Assembly: GCF_001050155.1 (NCBI RefSeq)
Contig: NZ_LFVY01000005.1
Span: 248,001-312,000, forward strand
DNA length: 64,000 bases
Source of the DNA: Nitratireductor soli
GTDB lineage: Bacteria > Pseudomonadota > Alphaproteobacteria > Rhizobiales > Rhizobiaceae
Direction: 5' to 3'
The notes under the pieces were generated by a model. That model was not told where the DNA came from. It did no database searches and saw only the letters and a program-made list of their open reading frames with translations. The translations under genes and the position numbers were made by a program. Below are positions 24,932 through 38,341 of the stretch, one piece after another (within the stretch, counting starts at the first letter, position 1; the number at the start of each line of letters is the position of its first letter).

Positions 24932-25903
24932 ATGCTCGGCTTCATCATTCAGCGCTTGTGGCAGGCGGGGATCGTCATCCTCGCCATGTCGGTGCTGGTC
25001 TTCTGCGGCGTCTTCGCGGTCGGCAATCCGATCGACGTCCTGATCTCGCCCGACGCGACGCAGGACATCCGCGCCCAGGTGATCGCCCAATACGGGCTCG
25101 ACCAGCCGCTCTGGCGGCAATATTTCACCTTTTTCGGCCGCATGCTGCACGGCGATTTCGGCCAGTCATTCGTCTACAACATGCCGGTCACGCAGCTCAT
25201 CCTGTCGCGCCTGCCGGCGACGCTGGAACTGGTGCTGTTCGCCGTCGTCGGCGCCAGCCTGATCGGCATCCCGCTCGGCATGTATGCCGGCTACCGGCAC
25301 GAAAGCCCCGCTGCCAAGATCATCATGGGCCTGTCGATCCTCGGCTTTTCCGTTCCCAGCTTCTGGATCGGTCTGGTGCTGATCATGACGTTTGCCGTGC
25401 AGCTCGGCTGGCTGCCGGCCGGCGGACGCGGCGAAACGGCTTCCCTGTTCGGCATTCAATGGAGTTTTCTCACCGGCGACGGGCTAAAACACATGCTCCT
25501 GCCGGCAATCAACCTGGCCCTGTTCAAGTTCGCCATGATGATCCGGCTGGCGCGCGCCGGCACGCGCGAGATCATGCTGACCGACACGATCAAGTTCGCC
25601 CGCGCCGCCGGCCTTTCCGAAGGCACGGTTCTGGTGCGCCACGTGCTGCGGCTGATCGCCATCCCGCTGGTGACGATCTTCGGCCTGGAGCTCGGCTCGA
25701 CGCTGGCCTTCGCCGTCGTCACCGAAACCATCTTCTCCTGGCCCGGCCTCGGCAAATTGATCATCGACAGCATCACCTCGCTCGACCGGCCGGTCATGGT
25801 CGCCTATCTGATGCTCGTCGCGCTGCTCTTCGTGCTGATCAACTTCTTCGTCGACCTCACCTACGCGCTGCTCGACCCACGGCTGCGGAGGGCGCGGGCA
25901 TGA
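24932..25903 (+). CDS. Dipeptide-type ABC transporter permease (DppB family)
   Basis: 323-residue permease with six membrane segments. It starts with the typical DppB N-terminus (MLGFIIQRLWQAGIVILAMS) and a periplasmic loop containing DQPLWRQYFTFFGRMLHGDFG. The EAA-type loop reads TIKFARAAGLSEGTVLVRHV. The start has GAGGGG at good distance. The stop overlaps the next start as ATGA. Confidence 0.93.
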   Translation: MLGFIIQRLWQAGIVILAMSVLVFCGVFAVGNPIDVLISPDATQDIRAQVIAQYGLDQPLWRQYFTFFGRMLHGDFGQSFVYNMPVTQLILSRLPATLELVLFAVVGASLIGIPLGMYAGYRHESPAAKIIMGLSILGFSVPSFWIGLVLIMTFAVQLGWLPAGGRGETASLFGIQWSFLTGDGLKHMLLPAINLALFKFAMMIRLARAGTREIMLTDTIKFARAAGLSEGTVLVRHVLRLIAIPLVTIFGLELGSTLAFAVVTETIFSWPGLGKLIIDSITSLDRPVMVAYLMLVALLFVLINFFVDLTYALLDPRLRRARA

Positions 25904-26777
25904 TCTCGAAGAACAGCTTCCTGGGCCGCTTCTTCCAGGAGTTCGCCCGCAACAGGACGGCAACGCTTGCCGCCCTCGTCGTGCTCGTCATCGCGGTGCT
26001 GGCGATCTTCGCGCCGCTGGTCGCGCCGCAGGATCCCTACGATCTCGCCAATCTGGTCCTGCGTGATGCGCGCCGGCCGCCCGGCTATGTCGGCACCACC
26101 GGCATGCTGCATGTGCTCGGCACGGATTCGCAAGGCCGCGACCTCCTGTCGGCCATCCTCTACGGGTTGCGCATCTCGCTGCAGATGGGCCTGCTCGCCG
26201 GCACCATCGCCTTCTCAGTCGGCGCCGTGGTCGGCACGTCGGCGGCCTATCTCGGCGGCCGGTTCGAGGCGATCATCATGCGCGTCATCGACCTGCAATT
26301 GTCCTTCCCGGCGATCCTTCTGGCCTTCGTCATCGCCGCCATGCTCGGCCAGGGCGCCTGGCAGCTCATCATGGCGCTGGTCTTCGCCCAATACGCCTAT
26401 TTCGCCCGCACGGCGCATGGCGCGGCGTCGGCCGAACGGCACAAGGATTACGTCGAGGCGGCGCTGTCGACGCCGCTCAGCGCGCGGCGCGTGGTGCTGC
26501 GCCACATCCTGCCCAATTCGCTGCCGCCGCTGATCGTCGTCGCCACCGTGCAGGTGGCCAGCGCCATCGCGCTCGAGGCGACGCTGTCCTTCCTCGGCGT
26601 CGGCCTGCCACCCACGGAACCGTCGCTCGGCATGCTGATCGCCAACGGCTTCCAGTATCTCCTGTCGGGCCGCTACTGGATTTCCATCTATCCGGGCGTC
26701 GCGCTGATCATCCTCATCGTGTCGATCAACCTGGTCGGCGACCAGGTGCGCGACCAACTCAATCCGAGGCTGAAACG

Positions 26778-26781
<4 letters not shown>
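25900..26781 (+). CDS. Dipeptide-type ABC transporter permease (DppC family)
   Basis: 293-residue permease. The DppC pattern is clear: an N-terminal cytoplasmic stretch, one helix, a periplasmic loop with HVLGTDSQGRDLLSAILYG, then the core helices and the loop KDYVEAALSTPLSARRVVLR. The ATG at 25900 shares bases with the stop of the preceding gene, and its own stop overlaps the next start. A longer open frame upstream runs through the DppB gene and is a shadow. Confidence 0.93.
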
Positions 26782-28816
<2,035 letters not shown>

Positions 28817-28833
28817 CTTGTGGGCTGACTTAT

Positions 28834-28860
28834 CGAAACGGATGGGAACCATTCGTTTCG
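28834..28860. promoter_or_regulatory. Operator-like palindrome 2 upstream of the deacetylase gene
   Basis: CGAAACGGATGG and CCATTCGTTTCG flank GAA; 11 of 12 positions are complementary. It has the same GATGG-N3-CCAT core as palindrome 1 and ends 55 bases before the ATG of the deacetylase-family gene. Confidence 0.6.
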
Positions 28861-28915
28861 GTCAGACCACTAAGCGCCGGCTGAAACCCTTTTCATCATC
28901 CAATCGGAGAGAGAC

Positions 28916-29797
28916 ATGGAACCGTGGGAGTGGAGCGAGGACGTCTGGCGCGCCAAGGTCGACAAGGTGCGGGCGGGCCGCTCGCTGAAGCCGGCGCGCT
29001 GGAAGGACGGCGCGCGCTGTGCCGTGGCGCTGTCCTTCGACAGCGATCACGAGACCAACGAGCTGCGCGACGGCGGACAATCCATCGGCCGCCTGTCGCA
29101 GGGCCAGTACGGCAATCGCGTCGGCGTGCCGCGCATCCGCGACGTGCTGGCGCGCAACGGCGTCAAGGCGAGCTTCTTCGTGCCCGCCGTCTGCGCCCTG
29201 CTCTATCCCGACGAACAGCGCGGCCTGGTGGCCGAGGGGCACGAGGTGGCGCTGCATGGCTGGATCCATGAGCTCAACACCAAGGTGCCGGCCGACAAGG
29301 AGCGCGAGCTGCATCTGCGCGCCGCCGACACGCTGGAGAAGATCACCGGCGTCCGCCCCGTCGGCATGCGCACGCCGTCGTGGGATTTTTCCGACGTCAC
29401 CCTGCAGATCGAGCGCGAGCTCGGCCTGCTCTACGACAGCTCGCTGATGGCCGACGACGACCCTTACGAGATCGTCGAGGAAGGCCAGCCGACCGGCATC
29501 GTCGAACTGCCGGTGGAATGGATTCGCGACGACGCGGTCTATTTCAACATGAACCGGTTCCAGGCGCTGCGTCCCTACACACCGCCGACGGACGTGCTCG
29601 ACATCTTCAAGCGCGAGTTCGACCGCGCCTATGCCGAGGGCGGTCTGTTTCTGCTCACCATGCACCCGCATGTCAGCGGCTACCGCTCGCGCATCTTCAT
29701 CCTCGAGGAGCTGATCGCCCACATCAAGGCGCATGACGACGTCTGGTTCGCCACCCATGCCGACATCGCCGCCTATGTGAAGGACGCCGCCGGCTGA
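28916..29797 (+). CDS. Polysaccharide deacetylase-family protein (PuuE/PgdA-like)
   Basis: 293-residue NodB-homology protein without a signal peptide. The catalytic base and metal region lies in CAVALSFDSDHETNE, followed by LHGWIHELNTK, RTPSWDFSD and TMHPHVSGYRSR. The pattern is close to cytoplasmic PuuE-type allantoinases and the Helicobacter PgdA group rather than secreted chitin deacetylases, so a cyclic amide or imide may be its substrate. It is the last gene of the plus-strand locus, 99 bases after DppF, with its own paired palindromes, so it is probably separately regulated. Confidence 0.85.
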   Translation: MEPWEWSEDVWRAKVDKVRAGRSLKPARWKDGARCAVALSFDSDHETNELRDGGQSIGRLSQGQYGNRVGVPRIRDVLARNGVKASFFVPAVCALLYPDEQRGLVAEGHEVALHGWIHELNTKVPADKERELHLRAADTLEKITGVRPVGMRTPSWDFSDVTLQIERELGLLYDSSLMADDDPYEIVEEGQPTGIVELPVEWIRDDAVYFNMNRFQALRPYTPPTDVLDIFKREFDRAYAEGGLFLLTMHPHVSGYRSRIFILEELIAHIKAHDDVWFATHADIAAYVKDAAG

Positions 29798-29814
29798 CGG
29801 TTTCGGGATCGGGC

Positions 29815-29954
29815 GTTCAGGCATGGTTCCTCGGGTCGGGGCCCGAGGATGACGAGAGACAGAGGCGTGATGTCAATCACCAGGTTCAGCGCGTTGCAGC
29901 GCCCTTTCCACGGTTCGTCATCCTCGGGCTTGACCCGAGGATCCATGCCTGAAC
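29815..29954. repeat. Inverted-repeat intergenic element
   Basis: Two arms of about 40 bases, nearly identical in inverted orientation, flank about 60 bases. The outer ends are GTTCAGGCATG and CATGCCTGAAC. Each arm itself holds a hairpin of CCTCGGGTC with GCCCGAGG type. Palindromes with this CCTCGGG...CCCGAGGATGACGA pattern are common between genes in alphaproteobacteria (family knowledge). It lies between convergent genes and disrupts none. Confidence 0.75.
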
Positions 29955-29986
29955 AGCCGACCCTCGCCAACACTGAAAAACATTCT

Positions 29987-30015
29987 GCCCTCCGGCGGGG
30001 CTCACGCCGGAGGGC
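29987..30015 (-). terminator. Intrinsic terminator of the OFA-family gene
   Basis: GCCCTCCGGCG and CGCCGGAGGGC form a perfect 11-base stem with a 7-base loop. On the minus strand it is followed within five bases by TTTTT. It begins 21 bases after the stop codon at 30037. Confidence 0.75.
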
Positions 30016-30036
30016 ACCGCTGCACAAGCCCTGTTG

Positions 30037-31689
30037 CTAGAACAGAGCCGCGGTCTTCTGCAGCGTTATCCAGATGCCCCACAGGATGGGGATGCCGACC
30101 ACGGCCCAGGCGGCGAGCGCCTTGCCGTCGAAGCCGCCCTTGCCGATGCCGAACGAGCCGGTGGGGCCTGCTGCTGCGGCCGCCGATTTCGCCTGCAGGG
30201 CCGCCACCTCCTCATCCGACATGTACCATTTGTCGGAAAGCGGCTTGACCAGCATGTTGCAGATCAGGCCGAGGACCAGCATGCCGGCCAGAATGTACAT
30301 GGTGAAGTCGTAGACCTGCTCGCGCGGGATGCCGGCGTTGATCTGCGCCTCGCGGATGTAGTTGACCACCACCGGGCCGATGATGCCGGCGGTCGCCCAG
30401 GCGGTCAGCAGCCGGCCATGGATGGCGCCGACGAACTGGGTGCCGAAGATATCGGCCAGGTAGGCCGGAATGGTGGCGAAGCCGCCGCCATACATGGACA
30501 GGATGATGCCGAACATCAGGACGAACAGCACCTGGCTGCCCATATGCGCCGCCGAGGGTGCCAGCGCGTAGAGCACGATGCCGATCAGGAAGAAGGCGTA
30601 ATAGGTGTTCTTGCGGCCGATCTTGTCCGACAGCGAGGCCCAGAAGAAGCGCCCGCCGATGTTGAACAGAGACAGCAGGCCGGCAAAGCCGGCGGCGATC
30701 GCCGCGATCGCCGTCTTCTGCGAGCCGTCGAGCTGGCCGAAGGTCAGTTCCGGCAGGCCGATCAGCCGGCCGCCGAAGATTTCCTGCAGCATTGGCGAGG
30801 CCATGCCGATGACGCCGATGCCGGCCGAGACGTTCAGCGTCAGCACGGCCCAGATCAGCCAGAACTGCCTGGTCTTGTGGGCGTCGCGCAGATGCACGTG
30901 GCGCGAGGTGATCATCGACCTGGCGCTTTTCTCTGGCGGCGTCCAGCCGTCCGGCCGCCAGCCGGCGGGCGGGATGCGATAGCCGAAGGCGCCGCCCATC
31001 ATGAAGACGAAATAGATCGCCGCCATGACCAGGAAGGTCTGCCAGACGCCGACGGAATCGGCCGTCTTGAACATGTTCATCAGCATGTCGGCCAGAGGCG
31101 CGCCAATCATGGCACCGCCGCCGAAGCCCATGATCGCCATGCCGGTCGCCATGCCGCGCCGGTCGGGGAACCATTTGATCAGCGTCGATACGGGCGAGAT
31201 ATAGCCGAGGCCGAGCCCTATGCCGCCGATGACGCCGGCGCCCAGCCACATCAACCACAATTGATGCAGCATCACGCCGAGTGCGGCGATCGCGATGCCG
31301 CCGCACCAGCAAAAGGCTGCGACGACGCCGGCCTTGCGCGGGCCGGCGGTTTCCAGCCAGCCGCCCCAGATGGCGGCGGACGAGCCGAGCAGGACGAAGA
31401 ACAGCGTGTAGATCCAGCCGAGATCGGACACGCGCCAGTCGCAGCTGGTGGTGAACAGCGCCGAGATCAGCGTCATGTCGGCGCATGCGACGCGCTCCGT
31501 GATGCCGACCGCCTGGGTCAGCGGCAGCCAGAAGACGCTGAAACCGTAGGCCATGCCGATGCACAGATGGATCGCCAGCGCGGCCGGCGGCACGAGCCAG
31601 CGGTTGAAGCCGGGTTGGGCGATGATGCGCTCGCGGTCCAGTAATCCGCCGGCGGGTGCGCCGACCAAAGTGTCACTTGCTACGGACAT
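30037..31689 (-). CDS. OFA-family MFS transporter (oxalate/formate antiporter-like)
   Basis: 550-residue MFS carrier with 12 core helices and an extra C-terminal helix (ALAAWAVVGIPILWGIWITL). The OFA N-terminal block NRWLVPPAALAIHLCIGMAY and the loop KWFPDRRGMATGMAIMGFGGG are typical. The ATG at 31689 sits behind GGAGG. OFA carriers exchange or import small carboxylates; the real substrate is open. A sigma54 promoter and two activator sites lie upstream, next to a sensor kinase and an NtrC-type regulator. Confidence 0.9.
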   Translation of the reverse strand: MSVASDTLVGAPAGGLLDRERIIAQPGFNRWLVPPAALAIHLCIGMAYGFSVFWLPLTQAVGITERVACADMTLISALFTTSCDWRVSDLGWIYTLFFVLLGSSAAIWGGWLETAGPRKAGVVAAFCWCGGIAIAALGVMLHQLWLMWLGAGVIGGIGLGLGYISPVSTLIKWFPDRRGMATGMAIMGFGGGAMIGAPLADMLMNMFKTADSVGVWQTFLVMAAIYFVFMMGGAFGYRIPPAGWRPDGWTPPEKSARSMITSRHVHLRDAHKTRQFWLIWAVLTLNVSAGIGVIGMASPMLQEIFGGRLIGLPELTFGQLDGSQKTAIAAIAAGFAGLLSLFNIGGRFFWASLSDKIGRKNTYYAFFLIGIVLYALAPSAAHMGSQVLFVLMFGIILSMYGGGFATIPAYLADIFGTQFVGAIHGRLLTAWATAGIIGPVVVNYIREAQINAGIPREQVYDFTMYILAGMLVLGLICNMLVKPLSDKWYMSDEEVAALQAKSAAAAAGPTGSFGIGKGGFDGKALAAWAVVGIPILWGIWITLQKTAALF

Positions 31690-31860
31690 GAAATCCTCCT
31701 CCATGCCGCCGGAAAAATCCCCATGGCGGCCGTCCAGCTGGTTATGCGGTCCGGGATCGTTCGCGCCCGACTATGGCAGCGTCCTCCACGCCGCCGCGCA
31801 CCGGCATCGCCGGATGCGCCCTGTGCCGGCCAAATCCTCCCGCATTCGCGCCTTGCACGA

Positions 31861-31876
31861 AGCAACACGCATGCCA
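31861..31876 (-). promoter_or_regulatory. Sigma54 (-24/-12) promoter of the OFA transporter
   Basis: On the minus strand the sequence reads TGGCATG-CGTG-TTGCT, matching the consensus TGGCACG-N4-TTGCW with the invariant GG and GC in place and one mismatch. It is about 170 bases upstream of the transporter start. The rest of the 278-base gap shows only the activator sites. Confidence 0.82.
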
Positions 31877-31928
31877 GATCGCACTGCGAGCGATTTCAGT
31901 TACTTGTCGTTCGAAGGAGACGAAAGAT

Positions 31929-31963
31929 GGACATTTTGTCCGTGGCTGGCGGACAGAATGTCC
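31929..31963. promoter_or_regulatory. Paired activator sites (UAS) for the NtrC-type regulator
   Basis: GGACATTTTGTCC (31929-31941) and GGACAGAATGTCC (31951-31963) share the pattern GGACA-N3-TGTCC. Their centres are 22 bases apart, about two helical turns, as in typical enhancer pairs. They are some 75 bases upstream of the -24 element and end 4 bases before the kinase stop codon. Confidence 0.8.
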
Positions 31964-31967
31964 GGTG

Positions 31968-33986
31968 TCAGGTGGCCTCGGGCAGCCAGATCGTGAAGAC
32001 AGTGCCCTTGCCGGGCTCGCTGGCGGCGGCGATCTTTCCGCCCTGGCGGCTGACCAGCGTCTGGCTGATCGACAGGCCGAGGCCGGTGCCGTCCTGCCGC
32101 TTGGTGGTGAAGAACGGGTCGAACACTTTTCGCAGCAGTTCCGCGCTCATGCCGATGCCGGTGTCGGTCACCTCGATGACGAGCCCCGCCTCGCCGTCCA
32201 TGTCGCGGTCGGCGGTGGCCAGCCTCAGCGTTCCGCCGTCGGGCATGGCGTGGATGGCGTTGACGATCAGATTGACCAGCACCTGCTGCAATTCCGTGCG
32301 GTTCATCAGCACCAGCCGCGAGGCCCGGTCGTCGCGCTCGACACGAATCTCGGCCTTGTTCAGGAGATGCTGCACCAGCGGCAGCGAATCGGCGATCACA
32401 TCGGCCGGCGCGTGGCGCTCGACGAAGCCGGCATATTCCTCCGGCTTGGCGAATTGCAGGAGTTTCGTGACGATCTGGCCGATGCGGTGAATCTGTTCGT
32501 CGAGCAGGCGAAACTCGGTCTTCGCCTCGTCGGCGCGCTCCCCCATCACCTGGCGCACCACTTCCAGATTGCCCTGCATCACGGCGATCGGATTGTTGAT
32601 TTCATGCGCCACGCCGGCCGTGATCTCGCCGATGGCGGCCAGCTTCTCCGACATGATGAGCTGCTTCGTCGTCGCCTCCAGCTGCCGGTTGGCGAGCCGC
32701 AGTTCGCGCGTGCGCTCCTCGACGCGGGCGTTCAGTTCCTCGTTCCAGGCGCGCAATTGCCGGTCGCGCTCCTGCAATTGCTCCAGGAGGTGATCGAGAT
32801 GCTGCGCCACGCGGCCGATCTCGTCGTCGACGCCGGAAATCCCCGTGCGCGCGCCCAGATCGCCGCCCTCGACATCGGCGATCGTGCCGGCCATGCGCTC
32901 CAGCGGCTTGAAGATCGAGCGCGCCCAGCGCAGGAAGATCGGCACGCTGAGCGCGGTGATCGCCAGGAAGGCCAGCGCGATGGTGATCAGCGTCGTGTAT
33001 TTGGCCTGGGTGAACGGCGTTTCGAGAAAGCCGACATAGAGCATGCCGACGCGCCTGCCGAAACTGTCGGTGATCGGCTCGTAGGCGGAGATATACCAGT
33101 CGTTGACGACGAAAGCGCTGTCGAGCCAGACCCGTCCCTCGTCCAGCACCGCCGAGCGGACGGCGGCCGAGACGCGGGTGCCGAGCGCCCGGCGCCCCTC
33201 GAACAGGCGCACATTGGTGCTGATGCGCACATCGTCGAGAAACAGCGTCGCCGTGCCCTGGCTGCCCTCCGGCAGGCTCGCCTCGCGATAGACGAGGTCG
33301 TTGATCGTGTCGATGAAGACCAGGTTGCGGTTGAGCAGGATGCCGCCCACCAGCGCGCCCATGCGGCCGTCGGCGAGCCTGACCGGGCTTGCCGAATGCA
33401 CCACCATGCCGCGCGTCTCGGCGTCGCGGTCGGTCGGCACGGCGTTGGGCGTGGGCACCAGCTCCAGTTCCGCCCGCTCCAGCAGCGCCGGCGCGATCGC
33501 CGCCAGCTCGCCGCCCGAAAAGATGTCGACGCCGGTCGACGCCTCCCCCTGCATCGCCTTGGCAATGATCGGCCAGTCGCCGCGCGGCGTGCTTGAAAAG
33601 GCGGGTGCTGTGGCGAGCGGACCGCCATCGGCGCGCGCCAGATAGAGAAAATCGAGAGCGAGCCGCTTGCGGTTTTCCTCCAGCAGCGCCGGCAGCGCGC
33701 CCGGCGCGCTGTCGACCGTGTCGCGGAAGCGCACCGACTGGCCGAGCGCCGTCAGATGCTCGCCGGTGTTTTCCAGGATGCGGGCGAAATACTGATGGGC
33801 AATGGTCAGGTCGCCATTGACCTTGGAGATCAGCGCCGCATCGAACTTGGCGTTCCAGCGGTAGACCGCCACGCCGAGAAGCAGCGGCAGGATGACCAGC
33901 GTCGGCAGCAATGCGATGGCCAGCAGCCGGAAGCGGACGGAGCCCTCCCGCCTCCTGGCGACGGGTTTCGCCGCGTCGTCAGGCAT
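31968..33986 (-). CDS. Membrane sensor histidine kinase (Cache-HAMP-HisKA)
   Basis: 672-residue kinase. One membrane helix near residues 24-44 and another near 345-365 enclose a large periplasmic sensor region of double-Cache type (YISAYEPITDSFGRRVGMLY is near its end). A HAMP domain follows, then a coiled coil (LEQLQERDRQLRAWNEELNA). The dimerisation helix holds the phospho-acceptor histidine in AGVAHEINNPIAVMQGN, and the ATPase domain has DTGIGM and GTGLGLSIS. Its start overlaps the regulator gene by 8 bases. The partner regulator and adjacent sigma54 promoter make the OFA transporter its probable target; the sensed ligand is likely a small carboxylate (inference). Confidence 0.92.
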   Translation of the reverse strand: MPDDAAKPVARRREGSVRFRLLAIALLPTLVILPLLLGVAVYRWNAKFDAALISKVNGDLTIAHQYFARILENTGEHLTALGQSVRFRDTVDSAPGALPALLEENRKRLALDFLYLARADGGPLATAPAFSSTPRGDWPIIAKAMQGEASTGVDIFSGGELAAIAPALLERAELELVPTPNAVPTDRDAETRGMVVHSASPVRLADGRMGALVGGILLNRNLVFIDTINDLVYREASLPEGSQGTATLFLDDVRISTNVRLFEGRRALGTRVSAAVRSAVLDEGRVWLDSAFVVNDWYISAYEPITDSFGRRVGMLYVGFLETPFTQAKYTTLITIALAFLAITALSVPIFLRWARSIFKPLERMAGTIADVEGGDLGARTGISGVDDEIGRVAQHLDHLLEQLQERDRQLRAWNEELNARVEERTRELRLANRQLEATTKQLIMSEKLAAIGEITAGVAHEINNPIAVMQGNLEVVRQVMGERADEAKTEFRLLDEQIHRIGQIVTKLLQFAKPEEYAGFVERHAPADVIADSLPLVQHLLNKAEIRVERDDRASRLVLMNRTELQQVLVNLIVNAIHAMPDGGTLRLATADRDMDGEAGLVIEVTDTGIGMSAELLRKVFDPFFTTKRQDGTGLGLSISQTLVSRQGGKIAAASEPGKGTVFTIWLPEAT

Positions 33987-35421
33987 TCCAGGCGGCGCAT
34001 TTGCGGTCGATGGTCTTGCGCGAGATGCCGAGCTTGCGCGCCGCCGCGTCGCGGTCGCCGCCGGCGCCCTGCAGGACCGACAATATGTGCCGCCGCTCCA
34101 CGTCGGCCAGGCTTTGCCCGCGCGTGCCGGCTGGTACCGCCGGTCCGCCGCCGAAATCGTCGGGGAAGCGGCCGAGAATCAGCGAGCGCTCGACCAGATT
34201 GCGCAATTCGCGCACATTGCCGGGCCAGTCATAGGCGGCGAGTGCCGCGCGCGCTGCGGCGCCGATTTCCACCTGTGGCATGCCGAGTTGCTGCGACAGC
34301 TTGCGCATGAACAGGTCGGCCAGTTCCTGCACGTCGCCGCCGCGGTCCTTCAGCGGCGGCAAATGAATCTGCATCACGTTGATGCGGAAAAAAAGATCGG
34401 CGCGGAAGCGCCCCGCCTCCACCTGCTTTTCCAGTTCGGCATTGGTGGCGAAGACGAAGCGCAGATCGACGGGAATCTCGCGCTCGGAGCCGACAGGGCG
34501 GATGCGCCGGTCCTCCAGAACGCGCAGCAATTTGCTTTGCGTGGCAAGCGGCAGTTCGCCGATCTCGTCGAGAAACAGCGTGCCGTTCTGCGCGTGCATG
34601 AACAAACCCTCGCGGGCCGATTCCGCCCCGGTGAAGGCGCCCTTCAGGTGGCCGAACAGCTCCGTCTCGATCATGTCCGGCGGGATCGCCGCGCAATTGA
34701 CCGGCACGAATGGCTTGTCGGCGCGCTCCGACAGCGCATGCAGCGAGCGCGCCGCCACTTCCTTGCCCGTGCCCGAGCGGCCGGTCAAAAGCACCGATGT
34801 CGGCAGCGGCGCGACACGGGCGAGCGCCTCGCGCACATCGTTGATCGCCTTCGAGCCACCGATCAGCTTGTCGCGCAAAAGCACGTGATCGGAGGTCGAT
34901 TTCAGCTCGTAGCGCAGCACGGTGTTCTCGCGCTGCAGGCGCATCTGGTCGAGGCAGCGCGCCACCGCGTTCAGGAGCTGGTTGGAGCGGAACGGTTTTA
35001 GGACGAAATCGACCGCGCCGGCACGCAGCGCCTGGATCGCCGTTTCGAGGTCGGCATAGGCGGTCATCAATATGGCGTTGGAGAAGAAGCCGATGGCGCG
35101 TTGCTCGGCCAGCCAGTCGACGCCGTTCTTGCCCGGCATGATGTTGTCGAGGATGACCACGTCATAGTGGTTCTTGTCGAGCTTCTTCGAGGCCTCTTCC
35201 GTATCGGCGGCCTCGTCGAGCCGCTTGCAGCGCGGCCCGAGCGTGCGCATCAGGAAGTTGCGCATGCCCGGCTCGTCGTCGATCACCAGGATCGACGCCT
35301 GCGCCAGCCACGGGCCGAACTCGGGGCCGAACCCAGGGTTGGCCGCACTGTCGCGCGGCCGTCGTAACGCTGCCTGTCCGGTCGCCATTGCCTCCAGCAT
35401 CCTCCCCCGGCACTCTCCCAT
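33979..35421 (-). CDS. NtrC-family sigma54-dependent response regulator
   Basis: Up to 480 residues. A receiver domain has the phospho-acceptor in DVVILDNIMPG, and the central AAA+ domain has Walker A GRSGTGKE, the sigma54-contact loop GAFTGA and Walker B LFLDEIGEL. The C-terminal Fis-type helix-turn-helix reads DAAARKLGISRKTIDRK. ATGs at 35421, 35400 and 35388 are possible starts; GGAGG is close before the last, which would give a 469-residue protein. It lies 46 bases downstream of hutU on the same strand, so it may be partly co-transcribed with the IclR/urocanase genes. Its binding sites are probably GGACA-N3-TGTCC at 31929-31963. Confidence 0.92.
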   Translation of the reverse strand: MGECRGRMLEAMATGQAALRRPRDSAANPGFGPEFGPWLAQASILVIDDEPGMRNFLMRTLGPRCKRLDEAADTEEASKKLDKNHYDVVILDNIMPGKNGVDWLAEQRAIGFFSNAILMTAYADLETAIQALRAGAVDFVLKPFRSNQLLNAVARCLDQMRLQRENTVLRYELKSTSDHVLLRDKLIGGSKAINDVREALARVAPLPTSVLLTGRSGTGKEVAARSLHALSERADKPFVPVNCAAIPPDMIETELFGHLKGAFTGAESAREGLFMHAQNGTLFLDEIGELPLATQSKLLRVLEDRRIRPVGSEREIPVDLRFVFATNAELEKQVEAGRFRADLFFRINVMQIHLPPLKDRGGDVQELADLFMRKLSQQLGMPQVEIGAAARAALAAYDWPGNVRELRNLVERSLILGRFPDDFGGGPAVPAGTRGQSLADVERRHILSVLQGAGGDRDAAARKLGISRKTIDRKCAAWNA

Positions 35422-35467
35422 GCGTCACCGCATGATTAGCGAAGGATGCCGGGAAAGCAAATAGCGG

Positions 35468-37131
<1,664 letters not shown>

Positions 37132-37135
<4 letters not shown>

Positions 37136-38334
37136 GCGATGGCTTTCTTGTTGCGCAGATCTGCGATGCGCCCGGCATCCAGGCCGAGCAGAGTGGTCAG
37201 GACGGTGTCGGTGTCTTCACCGATCAGCGGCGCGCGCTGCGCCTCGGGCGCGGGCGCGCCGTGGAAATGCACCGGCTGCCGCACCAGCGGAATGTCGCCC
37301 AGAACGGCGTTCTGGCCAGTGCTCACCAGGCCGCGCGCTTGCGCATGCGGGCTTGCCACCACATCGCCCAGCGACCAGACCGGCCCGCTCGGCACGCCGG
37401 CCTTCTGCAGGGCCTCGACGGCTTGTGCACGCGGGCGCCCTGCCGCCCATTCGGCGATCGCCGCGCGCAATTCCCCTTCATGGGCGTTGCGCGCCTTGTT
37501 GTCGGAAAAGCGCGGATCATCGGCCAGTTCGGGCCGGCCGATGGCCGAGACGATGGCGCGGAAGGCGCTGTCGGAAAAGCCGACCAGGACGAAATCGCCA
37601 TCGGCGGCGCTAAAACTGTCGACGGGATAGGTTTCGGGGTGCCGGTTGCCGACACGCCGCGCATCGGCGCCGGTGTAGAGCTGGCGGCTCAAACCGGTCA
37701 GCAGCATGGAAAACACCGAATCGAGCATGGCCACGTCCAGATAGCGGCCCTCGCCCGTCCGCTCGCGGTCGAACAGGGCGGCCAGGATGCCCCACGAGGC
37801 AAACATGCCCGTCGCCACGTCGGCAAAGCTCTCGCCGACCGCCATGGCGCGCCCGTCGCGCTCGCCGGTGATGCTCATCAGGCCGCTCATCGCCTGGATC
37901 ACCAGGTCGAAGGCCGGCCAGTTGGCGAGCGGCCCCTCCTGGCCGAAGCCGGAAATCGAGGCATAGACCAGCTTGGGATTGTCGCCGCGCAGCGTCTCGT
38001 GGTCGAGGCCGAGCCGGGCGGCGACGCCGGGGCGAAAGTTCTCCACCACCACGTCGCAGGTGGCGGCCAGCTCGCGCGCCAGCTTGACGCCGTCGGCGTC
38101 CTTCAAGTTCAGCGCGACGCTTTTCTTGCCGCGGTTGAGCAGCATGAAATAGGTGCTCAGATCGTCCTTGAACGGCGCGAAATGCCGCCCTTCCTCGCCG
38201 AATCCCGGCATCTCGATCTTGATCACCTCAGCGCCCAGATCGGCCAGCATCGCCGTGCAGAACGGCCCCGACATGACGCGGGTCAGATCCAGGATGCGGA
38301 CGCCTTCAAGAAGGTTTTTCCCCTTGTTTTCCAT
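37132..38334 (-). CDS. CaiB/BaiF-family (class III) CoA-transferase
   Basis: 400-residue family III CoA-transferase. The N-terminal block [20 protein letters not shown], the GAEVIKIE strand and the catalytic aspartate region [20 protein letters not shown] followed by VVENFRPG are intact. These enzymes move CoA between carboxylic acids. The gene overlaps hutU by 4 bases and follows the oxidoreductase gene by 7, so it belongs to the same coupled set. An aryl- or imidazolyl-substituted acid is a reasonable substrate guess from context only. Confidence 0.9.
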
Positions 38335-38341
38335 ACTCTTA

